From positions 564,971 to 628,970 of the forward strand of contig JANVCC010000185.1 in the NCBI GenBank assembly GCA_025345505.1: a stretch of 64,000 nucleotides of DNA, read 5' to 3'. The notes under the pieces are model-generated. The model was given only the letters and a program-made list of their open reading frames with translations. It made no database searches and had not been told where the DNA came from. Numbering within the stretch: position 1 is the stretch's first letter; every line of letters begins with the position of its first letter. Below, piece after piece: positions 1 to 10,532 of this stretch. This DNA comes from Todiramphus chloris collaris (Eukaryota; Chordata; Aves; Coraciiformes; Alcedinidae). A program made the position numbers and the translations under genes.

Positions 1-646
1 GGGGACTTGTTTCTTCTCACTTTGGGCAGCTACGTGAGAGTGACATTGATGTCCTAAGGCACTTTCATGGTGGTGGTGCCTGCCCAGCCCCGACCCTTAT
101 CTGTCCAGTGGGCATCCCATCCCTTTGCTGCCCAACATCAAGCCCATCCCACACCCTGCCCAGGTGCCCTTTGCTGTTCAAAGAGCTGTCATCACTTAGT
201 GCTTCTCTCTGACCCTGAACCACCCCAGCAGTTGCAGGCACTGGGCTTGATGGTGGCACCCTCCCCTCTGCAGGGGTGGGCAGGGTTGCCTGGTGCTGGG
301 GTTTGTGGTTTGTGCTTGGTAGGGCCAGGGCTGAGGAAGTGCGGGGTGCTGGCACCCAAGGGAGCTGCTGTGCTGTCCCTCAGGCCTCACGGCCAGCTCT
401 GCCCCGCTGGCTGCATGCACACTGTGGCCATCACCCGGCCATAGGTACTGCCATGAACTGCTGAGGCCTGGCCACCCCTGGCATGAGGCTTATGGCACTC
501 CCTGGGACAGTTTCCCCATTGAGGTTGCTTTGTGACAGCTGAGCATCAGTGAGGAATTTAAGGGCACTCCATGACTCTGACCACACACTCCTTTACCTTG
601 GGGAGTTGCACCATGCCTCGAATTTGACTTCTGCATCCCTTTGCAG
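1..646. other. Noncoding flank, probably intronic
   Basis: No gene, repeat or CpG cluster is recognised. The stretch is pyrimidine-rich and then G/T-rich (about 240-345), and ends in a good polypyrimidine tract and AG just before 647. It would be the intron upstream of the candidate exon at 647-720. The overlapping open frames here have no family resemblance and are treated as noise. Confidence 0.4.
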
Positions 647-720
647 TGCTGGCAACTTGGCTGTGAGAGTAGCATGTCTCAGGACTTTATGCAGGCCCTA
701 AAAAGGACTAGAGAAAACCG
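647..720 (+). CDS. Candidate internal coding exon, unidentified gene
   Basis: A 74-base segment lies between a strong 3' splice site (pyrimidine-rich tract ending CCCTTTGCAG at 646) and a strong 5' splice site (ACCG followed by GTGAGT at 721). Only one of the three frames is open through the exon. It begins on a codon boundary and ends two bases into a codon, giving about 24 residues that start CWQLGCESSMS and end LKRTRENR. I do not recognise the peptide; the CxQLGC start recalls SRCR domains but is too short to assign. No partner exon is seen in the window, so the rest of the gene would lie to the left or far to the right. A chance pairing of splice-like sites remains possible. Confidence 0.3.
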
Positions 721-1129
721 GTGAGTGCAAGCTCCTCTAGGCAGTGTCCTGCTTCTGGGGAGCATCCTCAAAGGATGGACCCAAATCCTGCACTTCCCTC
801 AGACATCTCCAACAGCTAAGGAGGGAGCAGCTGGCTCTGCTTTCTGCTCCTTGGTGGATGGTGGCCACAAAGGAGGAGCCAGCTCATCTCCGGGCTGCAC
901 CGGCAGCACCATCAGTGGATGAGTGCCCCCAGCTCCGGGTGCCTGGCGCCGCTGCACTCGGAGCAGCCCATGCCACCAGAGTGCCACAGCTGCACGCCTG
1001 TGCCCTCGCGCCAGCCTGCAAGCAGCCGTCCAGAGCGAGAGTGCTAACGAGCTAACAAATGTCTCACAGGTTTTGATAATGAGCAGCGTGCTGGAGCCAA
1101 GGCCCTGCTCCCCAGGCCCACACCTCTCT
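721..1129. other. Noncoding, nothing recognised
   Basis: Mixed-composition sequence just downstream of the candidate splice donor. No repeat, CpG cluster or convincing frame is visible. Confidence 0.4.
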
Positions 1130-1420
1130 CTGACTCTGTCCCCTGCCGGCACCAGGGCACAGCCCCCACCCGCGCGCCAGGCTGGGGAGCATCCAGGCAC
1201 AGCGCGCTCTGAGAGCTCTCCCATCCTCTCGGACCGGGAGCAGCTCTTGGCTTCAGCTGCTGAGCAGCATGTTGTGCATAGCGGGAGCCCGGGAGGACGA
1301 CGGCTGCGGAAGTTGCTCGACGGCGGGGCTGGCTCTCCCCCCAGCTGGCACGCAGCAGCGGCGGCGGCACAGATGTGCAAGTGCAGATAGAGCCGGCGAG
1401 CAGAGATGCCAGGAGGCTGG
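1130..1420. promoter_or_regulatory. CpG cluster (candidate CpG island)
   Basis: CpG dinucleotides are dense compared with flanking DNA, especially about 1270-1375 where GACGACGG, CTCGACGG and a GCGGCGGCGG run occur. No TATA box or gene start is recognised. In a vertebrate genome such a cluster often marks a promoter or an unmethylated regulatory element. The open frames through it are typical of CpG-rich DNA and are not called as genes. Confidence 0.4.
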
Positions 1421-2330
1421 TGGCCGTGCCAGGACTCATTGTGCTGTGGCAGAGGCGGCCTGGTCTGTGTGGCTGGTAATCAGCTGCAGCCAGCTCAGGG
1501 CAGCGGTGCTGGCTCTTCCCAGCGCGGTCCCAGCGGCCACATGCGGCTCGGGCGGCTTTGTCTGTTTAATCTGCTCGTCGCCACATTCTGCTCTTTGGTC
1601 CTTCCCAGCTTCTGCTTCCCTGGCACGTGTGCACGGGCTCATCAGGACTCACGATGTAGCACCAAGTACTTTCATCCATTCCTGCGATCGCCAGAGCCTT
1701 TATGTTCCAGACACCCTGACTTCGCACGTACAGTGGCTCTCCCAAATCAGCAGAAGCAGAAGGGAAGAGAGCCGAGGCTCCCCAAAGGATTCCTCTCATG
1801 TCTGGAGCTCTCCTTGATATTTAGACACTCACCAGCAGATGCACAGGCAGTGCCCCAGAAGTCCTGGGCAGGGAACAGCACTTGCTGCACAGCAGAGAGG
1901 AGACTGAAAACATTTTGCTGTTGCCCTTGCTCACTTGGTCTGCAAAGAGCAAGAGATTCGTATTTAAACCTGTCAAGGATGAACAAACAGAGCCCCAGCA
2001 GCTTGGGAAGGTCCCCAAGCCAGGAGGCACCTTGGGTTAGTGGGGCTGGGAGTTTTCCTGTGGTACCTGTCAGGATTCCCCTGGAGCTGGCAGCACAGGC
2101 TGGGCTGTGGGGGCAGCCCGGCAGGGGAAGGTCTGTCCCCCCTGCAAAGGCCACAACCACTGACCCCCCCGGCCTGGGATACTCAGCACAAGTAAGACTT
2201 TTGTTAAGAGGATGATTTGAGTTAGGACACATGTCACACAGGGAGCGGGGCTGGTGCTGACCTCCAGGACAGGATGGCTCCTATAGCTCCCACAACCCCT
2301 TCATGAGCAGGGCACAGGCTGTATGAACAT
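1421..2330. other. Noncoding, nothing recognised
   Basis: GC-moderate unique-looking sequence. The plus-strand frame over 1406-2215 has no recognisable domain, overlaps similar frames on the other strand and is treated as noise. No repeats are seen. Confidence 0.4.
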
Positions 2331-2640
2331 GTTAATTCCACTGCTAAAGGTGTGAGAAAAAAAATACCATCAGTACAGATTCCAGTTCTGCTCTTTAAGT
2401 ATCATATAATTTAGATTAACAGATATTTTGCAGATGCCACTGAACTTGACAAGATATAATTATTTTTAACAAGAAAAAGTTGTTTTTTTCGACTGCTCTC
2501 TGAATGCAGGGCTGTTCCCAAGCAGCGATCGTGCCACGCATTGTGCTGGAGAGAACAAGGCTCGCAGCAGAGCTGTAGAGGCTCCTTTTCTATTTGCATG
2601 TAGTATTTATGCTAATATTTGTGACTCCCAAAGATGTCCT
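2331..2640. promoter_or_regulatory. AT-rich block with octamer motif
   Basis: An AT-rich, CpG-poor block that abuts a CpG island on its right. It contains homeodomain-like ATTA cores and an exact POU octamer ATTTGCAT at 2592-2599. It looks like an enhancer or conserved noncoding element, but conservation cannot be tested here. Confidence 0.25.
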
Positions 2641-3012
2641 TGAAAAGACTGCGCAGTTCCTTTCAGGGGCGAAATCTCGGAGCGTTTCAAGCCGGCGCTT
2701 TTCTCTCCTCTCGGTTCCCAGCCCGCTGCAGATGGGTTGGCAGAGCGGGCACAATGCACCGCTGGCAGCTGCCCAAGCCATGGCTCGGCGGAGCCCGCAG
2801 CTCCCGGGCAGGAGTGACCTGCTAATTAATCCCGGCTGCAGGCAGGACCGAGGGGCAGAGCCCGAGTGCCGGGGAGAGGGGCACAGCGGCTGGAAAAGAA
2901 GGAATTGGCATGGCGCAAACCGCCCGGGATGCCGGGCCCCGTGCGCAGCCTGTCCCGGTGCCCAGGGCATTCTGCTGCCGGCCTCGCACGCTCTGTGTGC
3001 CCCGGGCCCCCG

Positions 3013-3120
3013 CTGCCCCCGTGCCCCTCCATGTCCCCCCCGTGCCCCTCCATATCCCCCCCGTGCCCCTCCATGTCCCCCCTGTGCCCCCCGTGCCCCT
3101 CCATGTCCCCCCCGTGCCCC
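3013..3120. repeat. C-rich minisatellite, ~21-bp unit
   Basis: Four to five tandem copies of a unit of about 21 bases built on GTGCCCCTCCATGTCCCC, with small changes (one copy has CATATCCCC). The unit length is a multiple of three, so it makes a repeating VPLHVPP-type peptide in one frame. That is an artefact, not a protein repeat. Confidence 0.85.
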
Positions 3121-3217
3121 CGGTGCCCGCGGGTGCCCGCGCAGCGCGTGCCCGGCGGTGCCCAGCAGGTGGCGCTGTCGGAGGCCGCCGCGTGCCCGGA
3201 GCCGCGAGCCCTGCGGG

Positions 3218-3240
3218 CCCCCCCCCCCCCCCCCCCCCCC
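3218..3240. repeat. Homopolymer C23
   Basis: A run of 23 C residues flanked by GGG on both sides. On the minus strand it is a G23 run able to form G-quadruplexes. Its length is likely to vary between individuals and between reads. Confidence 0.9.
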
Positions 3241-3620
3241 GGGACCCCCTCCCGAACCCCCCCAGCCCTCCCGGGGGACCCCCGGGACCCCCAGACACCC
3301 GCCCCCTCCCACCGCCAGGAAACCCCCCCGGCTGCACGGGTCAGGATCCCCGGTAGAAGGGAGGTGAATAAAAGCTAAGAGCAGCTCGGTGAGAAGATAA
3401 CGCGCTGGAAGATAAAGGTCAGTTGTAGGTTTTGACGAGTCCCCGCGGAAAGCCAGGCTGGGACCCCTCCCAGCTTTAGGAGGGTGCCAGGGGAAGCGGT
3501 GGCATCGCCGCTCGGTGCCCGCCCGGCCCCCAGGCACGTGGCCTTTCTCCAAAGGGAGCGTTTCTTCGCGGGGACCCCCGGACAGCGGAAGCGGGAACAC
3601 ATCCTGCAGCTCACCCGGCA

Positions 3621-4189
3621 GTCCAGCAAGAACCAGCTCCGAGGAATTTTCATTTCCTAGAGCTCATCTGCACAATTGTTAAAATATTTTGCTCTTCGAT
3701 CTCTCTGTGATGAGCCCGAGGTGCAGAGGAGAGGCAAAGGCGGCCCCTCGAGGGCTGAGCCAGAGCAAACCCTGGGATGGTTCCCAGCTGGGCGGGAGGG
3801 AAGCGGGGCCATTCCCACTCCTGAGAAAGTTGCAATCAGCAGCAAACGGTGAAACACGACTGTAGGCTGACGGCTAACAGCCGCACAGCTACAACTGCCC
3901 TTTCACCGCTGTTTGAGCCACATCCTGCTGGCAACGCCACCAAAATGATGCTGATGTTTACCATGTGAACGAACAGTCCTGAGCCTCCCGTCCCCCAAGT
4001 CCTGCCTAACCACCCTTGCTGTCCCTGCAAATCCCTGCAGGGAAAAACTATTCTGCCTTCAGCCTGCAAATAACAGCACAGGAGATCTGTGGAAACAGCA
4101 GCGTGCAGGCTGGACCCCGGGCTGGGTCACCCAGGAGCTCCCCTGGAAGGAGCAGCATTCCTGACCCATCCTCACCCTGCTGATGCCCC
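3621..4189. other. Noncoding, nothing recognised
   Basis: Unique-looking sequence of mixed composition between the CpG island and an AT-rich tract. No repeat family, RNA gene or credible exon is seen. Confidence 0.4.
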
Positions 4190-4510
4190 AGCACTTTTTT
4201 TTTTTGGTAAGAGCAGTTTTCTATCAGGAAAAGTATTTTCACTGAAATGGAAATGCTCATGGGGATGTCAGTTTTGATGACACCTTTGATGGGAGAAAGA
4301 TTAAACAATTTTTTTCCTTTTTATATTTGGTTGAAAATTTTGATTTGATAATGTAAAATATTAAAAATAAATACATTCACTGTTCTTAAATTACTTTTGC
4401 TTAAAATTCCATACAATATTAAATATTTAGCATTATAATATATAGCATGTGGTATTTGATAATATATTTTTATATGTAATGAAACAACTTGATACTATCA
4501 AGAAGGCAGC
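4190..4510. other. AT-rich tract
   Basis: Contains a short poly-T and long AT-rich stretches with ATATTTAGCATTATAATATATAG-like sequence. The GGTTGAAAATTTTGATTTG segment near 4330 resembles old palindromic DNA-transposon debris seen in amniotes, but it is too degraded to assign. Confidence 0.3.
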
Positions 4511-5215
4511 TCAGATGCTTCTAAATTAATGTTTGGGGGTTGGGTTTTTTTCTCCTATTCTCTGGTGAATACTGAAGTTTTGATCCAACTCAAGAGGAAA
4601 ACGCATTTCAAAGGGCCAGCATGTCCCCTAGACCAGAAACACTGTTCCCTGACCATTTCAAACCCCAAGTTTGTGACATTCCCCACTCTCCCCCCCTCCT
4701 CATTTTAGCACCTGCCAGGCTAAGGAGTAATGTTATGCAGAATGATCTCAAACCATTGCTTATTAATAATCGTGTATTATGTGAGATGCGCAGTATTGAT
4801 TTAAACCCACGGGGCAGCTTTGGGAAGAGATGGTTTAATTTATAGAAATGCTGATGTCTGATAGCAATAAATAATTAGGACGATTGCAAAAAAAGGGATC
4901 ATAGGGCACTGCCCTTCAACTCCAACTGGCTGCTCTGGTTCTGCTAATAAATTGGTTAATAAAAGGAGAGAAAGCCTGGATTGTGAGGTTATAAAAACAA
5001 ATGACATTTTTATGTTTAGTGGACAGGAAAGAAACAGGGAGGCAGGGAAGTCAGCCGGGTGCACCAGGAATCACTCCATGGTTCACAGTCTGGATTCCTT
5101 AATGACATTCTCATTAAAAGTTCTTGCTGCCAAATGCTGTTTGCTTTCGCCTTCAGAACCGTCTGCATTAATAATGAGTAACTCTGCTTGGAAGTTATTT
5201 ACATAAAGTATTGTT
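4511..5215. promoter_or_regulatory. Candidate conserved noncoding element
   Basis: Unique, CpG-poor, AT-rich sequence. From about 4730 to 5215 it has repeated homeodomain-type cores (TTATTAATAATCG, ATAAATAATTAGG, GCATTAATAATGAG). It has no repeat signature or coding frame. This texture is typical of developmental enhancers in vertebrate gene deserts; alignment to other birds would decide. Confidence 0.3.
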
Positions 5216-5601
5216 CTCATGTCACTGTGCCGACAGCCAGGCTGGGCTGGGGAGGGGGCCCACGCCCGGCACCCGCAGCCGTGCGGCAGCAACTGTGGCC
5301 ACGCAAAACCCAGTGCCAAGTGCTCTGGACGCACCGTTCCTCTGGGGCTTGAGAGGTGACAGCCCAGAACCAGGTGGCTGGGCTGGAGAAGGCTGGGCAG
5401 GAGGGTGGAGTGAAGGGAGTCCACCCGAGCCACAGCTCCCCACAGCCCAGCGTCCTGGGCATCGTCCTCCTGCCCTGCACTGAGATTGATGGGTGGGAAA
5501 CCTCACAGAAGACCAGGAGAGGTGACTCCTACACCCCTGGGGGTCCCAACTTGTTATTATCTAGAACAAAATTACAAGACCCTTTTTATATGCAAATTGC
5601 T
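5216..5601. other. GC-rich noncoding spacer
   Basis: GC-rich sequence with scattered CpGs (about 5220-5340). No exon or repeat is recognised. Confidence 0.35.
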
Positions 5602-5701
5602 GATATGGTTCAGTAGTGGAGCTGGAAGTGCTGGGTTAATGTTTGGACTTGGTGATCTCAAAGGTCTTTTCCAATCTAGGTGATTCAATGGTTCTATGAT
5701 C
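5602..5701 (+). mobile_element. CR1 LINE 3'-end fragment
   Basis: The segment matches the conserved CR1 tail: GTGCTGGGTTAATG, TTGGACTTGGTGATCTCAAAG and GTCTTTTCCAATCTAGGTG, ending in a TGATTCAATGGTTCTATGAT terminus. The element is in plus orientation and 5'-truncated to about 100 bases, as most CR1 copies are. Several mismatches to the usual tail suggest an old insertion. Confidence 0.88.
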
Positions 5702-6231
5702 TTCTGGCAGCCTCTGCACTGAGCCTGCAGCTGAGTTGTGGGTTCCCAGCACTGCCCAGAGCTCTTACCAGCTCTGTCCCCCCTTTCTCCTCACTCCCCA
5801 AGGCTCTGCTTGCCTCCAGCCCACCAGCCACCCTGGACACAGTGCCCACTCCCCACACACTGCCCCCAGCCACTACAGTGGCTCCACGTCAGCCTGAGCC
5901 TTGGGGTCCCCATTCCATGCCCAGGCAGCACCTGGGGCTCCAAACCCTGCCAGCCAGGAAGCAGCCCCCAGACTTTATCTTCTCACAGGAGGAGCCTTCT
6001 CTCCTTCCATCTCAGCCACCGCTCCCCTGCGTGCTGGCAGCGAGTGCCCCGTGCCCAGGCTGCAGCTCACCTGAGGCTCAGACCCTGCGGGGTGCAGTGG
6101 CTGTTGCACTTTGGAACTGAACCCGAGCACTTGGCTCATTCACCACCGGCCCCACGGGCTCTTGGAGAGCAGGAGCCAGATGCTGCTCCTTGTTCACGTG
6201 CCCACACAGCTGTGTGTTTGCACTGGGCCCC
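5702..6231. other. C-rich noncoding sequence
   Basis: C-rich, A-poor sequence between the CR1 tail and the LTR. The overlapping Pro/Ser/Leu-rich frames reflect composition. No gene or repeat is recognised. Confidence 0.4.
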
Positions 6232-6689
6232 TGTCCAGGTTAAACTACAGCAGTTGCTCCATCACCAACTGACCCCTCCCCAGACAGGAAAGGGGATCAG
6301 GAAAAGAAGAGAAGACCCACAGGCTGAAAAGAAAACAGCTTTAATGAAACAATCAAACTAATGCTAATACCAATGCCAACATGAAGTATTCAAAGTTACA
6401 CTCAGCCCAGCAAATGCAGAGCAGCCACAACAAAGAGCAGAGCAGCCCTCGGGAGCAGAATGGTGAGCAAGCCCCTCCAGCAAGGAGAAGAAGCAGGAAG
6501 AGGAAGAAGAGGAGCAGGATCAGAAGCAGCCCCCAGCCCCAGCCAACTTCCCCCTTTACACTGAGGGTGATGTTTCTGGTCTGGGATGCACCTGCAGCAG
6601 AGTCGGGGCAGCTGCCCTGGCTGATGGGCGCTGCTAACGGCCTGCAGACCCTGCCTGGACCAGGATTCCATCCCAGCCAAACCAGGACA
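6232..6689 (-). mobile_element. Solo endogenous retrovirus LTR, copy A
   Basis: On the minus strand the element begins TGTCCTGGTTTGGCTGGG and ends in GTTTAACCTGGACA, so it has TG...CA ends with short inverted termini (TGTCC/GGACA). An ATTAAA polyadenylation-like hexamer sits in CATTAAAGCTG near 6340. A second copy lies at 13722-14133 in the same orientation. No tRNA primer-binding site, polypurine tract or gag/pol frame adjoins it, so it is a solo LTR. Flanking target-site duplications are not obvious. The plus-strand Arg/Lys-rich frame inside it is antisense noise. Confidence 0.75.
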
Positions 6690-7259
6690 CTGGGTCCATC
6701 TGTTCTGCGTGTTCGCCGTAGCTTTTGACCTGGGAGAGGATTTCTGTGTCAGGCATTTGGGCAGTGTCCTCAGGCTCCTTCTGCTTGTCGCCCCAAAGGA
6801 TGGAGGTCACCCCAAGAGGAGCGTTTTTCCATGAGTTCAGGACTGTGGTGTTTGTGGCACAAGGAGGAGCTGAGGTGGCCGGGCAGAGGGGTCTGTGGGA
6901 CAGCTGCAGCACAGCAGCACCGACAGGGTTAATGGTTTTCATCCTGGGATGTGTAAAAACAGATTTAATGGAGAGTTTTGAAGATTCCATAACGGACAGG
7001 GTTTTTAATTGCAATGGTTGCGAGCAGCACAGAGCCTGAAGCAGCAGGACTGGGGGTCTTTCTGCTGCACACTCTGCTTCAGGGGACAGACGAGGTGGGT
7101 GCAGCAAATTACCCACAGTGATGCCACTCTCTGGAGTCCCAGCATTGCAGTAACTCTCCAGAGTCAGCCCATAGCACCCACGTTCAGGGATTTCAGGGAT
7201 TATCAGGTAGAGGCGCTGCCCAAACCACGCGCACCAGGATGTGAGGTGGCACCCAGCCA
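6690..7259. other. Noncoding, nothing recognised
   Basis: Mixed-composition sequence right of LTR copy A. A 15-base stretch (GGGCAGTGTCCTCAG, near 6760) also occurs just right of LTR copy B near 14140. This may be chance, or a hint that the ancestral element extended further. Confidence 0.3.
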
Positions 7260-7609
7260 CGTGTCTGGGGCTCATGGGTCCCTTGATAATATTATCACAT
7301 ATTATCAATATTATTATAAATTTTATAACTTACATTACGTTAAAAATGGCAACCCCCATGAGAAATGAGACCCTTTCACCAGGCCATAAACCAGTGCAAA
7401 ATGGAGTGCCAGCCCTCGCCTTCCGAGACAGCAGTTAAAGGTGGGCTGGAAGAGGAGTCAGTTCCTGAATGAGAGGAGGGGAGACCATTCCAGAACCTTC
7501 CATGTAACAAAATTGTGTGCAAAGTCTAATTTCAAGTCAATAGGAATGACTCGCTTCAGGAAAATTTAAACATTAAATTCTGAGTTTTTATTTTATTTAC
7601 ATTTTTAGT
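7260..7609. other. AT-rich noncoding sequence
   Basis: AT-rich with ATATTATCAATATTATTATAAATTTTATAA-like stretches. No gene or recognisable repeat. It could be part of a regulatory element. Confidence 0.3.
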
Positions 7610-7775
7610 ATAAAATTGAAATAAAACATTAAGGCTGAAGTGGAAAATTGAAATGTTCTGCTCTGAAAAGGTTGAGGCTGAACGTTTTGACCTTATCAGG
7701 AAAACTCCCCCCCCACATCCCCAATTTTTCTTTCAAAACAAATTTTTGTCAAAGGCAACACATTCCAACAGCACA
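7610..7775. repeat. Possible ancient amniote interspersed repeat
   Basis: The pattern TTGAAATGTTCTG, ACGTTTTGACCTTATCAGG, then TTTTTCTTTCAAAACAA and TTTTTGTCAAAG resembles old palindromic repeat debris common in bird, turtle and crocodile genomes. The family is not identified. The call rests on pattern resemblance only. Confidence 0.3.
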
Positions 7776-8319
7776 TTCTGCTTCTCAGCACTGGCATTTC
7801 CCGGCAGAGGCAGCCCAACCAGGAACCCCCCGCCCCGGGAGAACAGAAACACCCCACAGAGGCAGCAGCGCCCGTCTCATCCCCATCCGTGGGGATGGGA
7901 TGTGCCAAAGCATCACCGGGCACCTGCAGAGAGACTCGAGCTGCCCTGTGCCCGCTCTGAAGCGTCTCCTGCACCCCCCAAAGCTGTGACATTTTTCCAA
8001 ACACATTAACTTGGCTTAGCAGCACATTTCACCATTCCCTGCAAACACGGCCTTGCCATGGAGACACAAACAGATGGAAGCCAGCACCCCATTAGTGCTG
8101 GGGTTCATGAAACCTTTCTGAGCACTGTGCCCAGCACAGGACCTGCCGAGCCCCGGGCCCAACTCGCCGCAGCCCTGCCAGGCTCCTCTGCCACGGGCTC
8201 CCCTGGTGACAGCCACCTGCCAAGCTACCCCCTGCTCCAGCAGATGTTTGGGATGTTAATTCCCAGTAAATTTTGATGCATTGTGTTTACTCCTGGTTTG
8301 ACTGGCAGAGCCCTGCCCA
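7776..8319. other. Noncoding, nothing recognised
   Basis: GC-moderate sequence without recognisable exon or repeat. Confidence 0.35.
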
Positions 8320-9060
8320 TCCCTGCGGGCACGCTCGCGCATCACCTCTGGCGCACACACCGTGGCTGCCGCCGGCTCATCCGCAGCTGAGCGCTGCCGG
8401 CTGCCTCCCCAGCTGCCTCCCCGAGCCAAGAAATCACCCCCCGAGTCCTGCAGGTGTTTTTCCTCCTGCTCCCGGCACGCCGTGCCTGACCGCGCGGGCT
8501 GCTGCGTGCTTCCAGCAACTCCTCAGGCGTGGCGATGGCCCCGTGGTGCCCACGGGGGCTTTGGCCTTTGCAAACCGTGGCTAGCAGATCCGCCGTTCCG
8601 GCTTCCTCGGCGATGCCGTCGGCTTACCCGTGGCATCACAGCTGCTGCCAAAGCAGTGGTGCAAACATAGCGGGGCCTGCTCAGACCAGCCCTCGGTAAC
8701 CTGCGGCTCCGTGCAGAAAGGTGGCCAGAGCCCACGTGCCCCGGCGGCACGTGAACGATGTCGGGCACTCACACGCCATCAGCACCCAGCCTCCTGTACC
8801 CGCAGGGGCACCGCTGGCGTTCAGTGGGCACCTGTTGGAGGGGCCGGGCTGGCAGCACGTCCATGCAAACACACACTGCAGGGCACACGTGCAGGGACCC
8901 GCGGGCAGCCCGGGTGTGCGCTGCGGGGCACACGCGTGTGCGGGCGTGCATAGGCGTGCACAGGCCATCTCAGCAGCCGGGCTTTCCCAGAGACCCTCGT
9001 CGCCCGCTCGCTGCCCGGGTCCCGCAGCCTGGCCGCGGCGCTGCTGTCCCTCTCCTGAAG
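8320..9060. promoter_or_regulatory. CpG-rich block
   Basis: CpGs are frequent (GCACGCTCGCGCATC near 8330, GACCGCGCGGGC near 8488, TCGGCGATGCCGTCGG near 8610, CGCCCGCTCGCTGCCCGG near 9001). No TATA box or gene start is visible. It could be a CpG-island regulatory element. Confidence 0.35.
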
Positions 9061-9890
9061 GGAGCTGCACACAAAGGGCCACGAGGAATTGCCAACGTGC
9101 AGTGAAGGATTTTCATGGCAAGAAATCAAATAAAATGTTCATAGTGATGAAGTGAAAAATAAAACATGCTTTCAGAAAATGGTCCTTTTCTTCTCCATGC
9201 CTGGGAGGGGGGGCCGGAGGGGGAACACAGACAAAGGTGCCGAAGGTCTCAATCATCTCACCGCTTAATTATTCCATCTCTCAGAAGGCATCTCCAGGCA
9301 ATTAGAATAATCATTCATGCCTGTGCTTTAACAGGGACTCTTGCATTCTTCCTGTGAAGCATCAGAGCTGGATTGTAATTTTTTTTTTTTAACTTTAGCA
9401 GTGACCTGCAACTAAAGGAAAAATAAAAGTTTTTTGAAATATTAGTTTAATAAGACATGAGAATAATATTAAGGATATGAGCCTCCCTTATTTATTATTT
9501 ATGTGTATAGCGTGATTTAGAGATGCACTTGAACCAAACAAGTCACTACCAAGGAGTGGATCTATCTCTCTATATATATATTAAAAAAACCTACAATATT
9601 CGCCTGGAGATTCTGTCCACATATTCGGAGATTGTGATTTAACATACACAGTTTATCAAGGCTGGTGTGCTGCACAGAGAGACTGGAGTTTTATGTAAGG
9701 GTATAAATAATCAATGCACATAGCAACTTTAAATTACTGCTAATGTGTTTTACTTATGTTCCCACTAGAACGATATGTGAAATAACAGGGAGTTGCTAGG
9801 CACACACTTGACAAATAATATCCATGAGTTTCCATTTTTATTATTTTTATACATTTCTTATTAAACCAAGCGGTATAGTTCAAGCCCATG
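9061..9890. promoter_or_regulatory. Candidate conserved noncoding element
   Basis: A long, AT-rich, unique-looking block with almost no CpG, next to a CpG block on each side. It holds many homeodomain ATTA/TAAT cores, a (TA)n run at 9570-9581 and complex non-repetitive sequence through 9480-9810. It has the texture of a developmental enhancer. No exon is recognised. Confidence 0.35.
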
Positions 9891-10390
9891 CAGCCAGCCC
9901 TTCCTTACGGTAAGCAGTGAAACGGGGGGTTAACGCCGCGTGCCATGGGCACTGCCAGGCTGGGCTGTGACACTGCCAGGCTGTGTCCCCCTGCCCCTCG
10001 CCGGGCTCGCTGCCGGCGCCCCTGCCTCTAAATCCTTCATCAGAGCCGGCAGCCGAGCCCCACTCCCGCCAAGCAGCTCCCGCTCCCGAGGGGACCCTGC
10101 TGTTCGCTGCTCTCACACGTTCAGGCTGGATCCAGTAGTTTAAGCCAGGATCTGGCCCATGCAGATGCTGCCGCTGGTTGCAAATGGCCCTGGTAATGTT
10201 TATGTTGGGCTTGCGGCTAAAATGATTTCTTTCTTTTTGTTTCATTCTCAAAAACTCTTTCTTCTCCACCTCTCCCGCAGGCTGTCAGGGAGAGGCGGCC
10301 AAGGCTCTGTAGCTGCCTGCCCAGGGGGAGCCCCTGGATTGGAACGGTTCCCTGGAAAAGTCACTGCGGCAGCACGATCCCTCACTTCAG
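9891..10390. other. CpG-containing noncoding sequence
   Basis: CpG cluster at about 9920-10110, then mixed sequence. No gene is recognised. Confidence 0.35.
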
Positions 10391-10532
10391 GAAGGAGGAT
10401 GGCTGAGTGCTCCGCTGCAAAAACCCCATCCCTGACGTCTCTGGTCTCAAGCTGCAGTTGCAGGAAGAAGGATGTTTGGATGCTCTGACGCAAAAACCCC
10501 ATCCCCTGACGTCTCTGGTCTCAAGCTGCAGG
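10391..10532. repeat. Tandem duplication, ~74-bp unit, two copies
   Basis: Two adjacent copies each contain GGAGGAT or GAAGGAT, then CAAAAACCCCATCC(C)CTGACG, and then GTCTCTGGTCTCAAGCTGCA. They differ at few positions, mostly in the left half (GCTGAGTGCTCCG versus TTTGGATGCTCTG). This points to a fairly recent local duplication. No function is apparent. Confidence 0.85.

Larger units (their letters stand above)
2641..3620. promoter_or_regulatory. CpG island containing simple repeats
   Basis: The most extended GC- and CpG-rich block in the left third of the window. CpGs are frequent from about 2660 to 3590, with a C-rich minisatellite and a 23-base C run in the middle. An AATAAA-like hexamer lies at 3366-3371, but no transcript structure can be tied to it. 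The very long minus-strand frame here is a Gly/Arg-rich translation of the repeat. This could be the CpG-island promoter of an unseen or noncoding transcript. Confidence 0.45.

Noticed and set aside
3013..3120. CRISPR-like array
   Set aside because: Contiguous minisatellite units without unique spacers, in a vertebrate genome.
2590..3600. Very long minus-strand frame (336 codons), Gly/Arg-rich
   Set aside because: It is a translation of the minisatellite and C23 run in a CpG island; the period is a multiple of three, so it stays open by chance. No domain.
6381..6728. Arg/Lys-rich plus-strand frame, repeated at 13846-14418
   Set aside because: Lies antisense within the LTR copies, so it is repeated because the LTR is repeated, not because it is a gene family.
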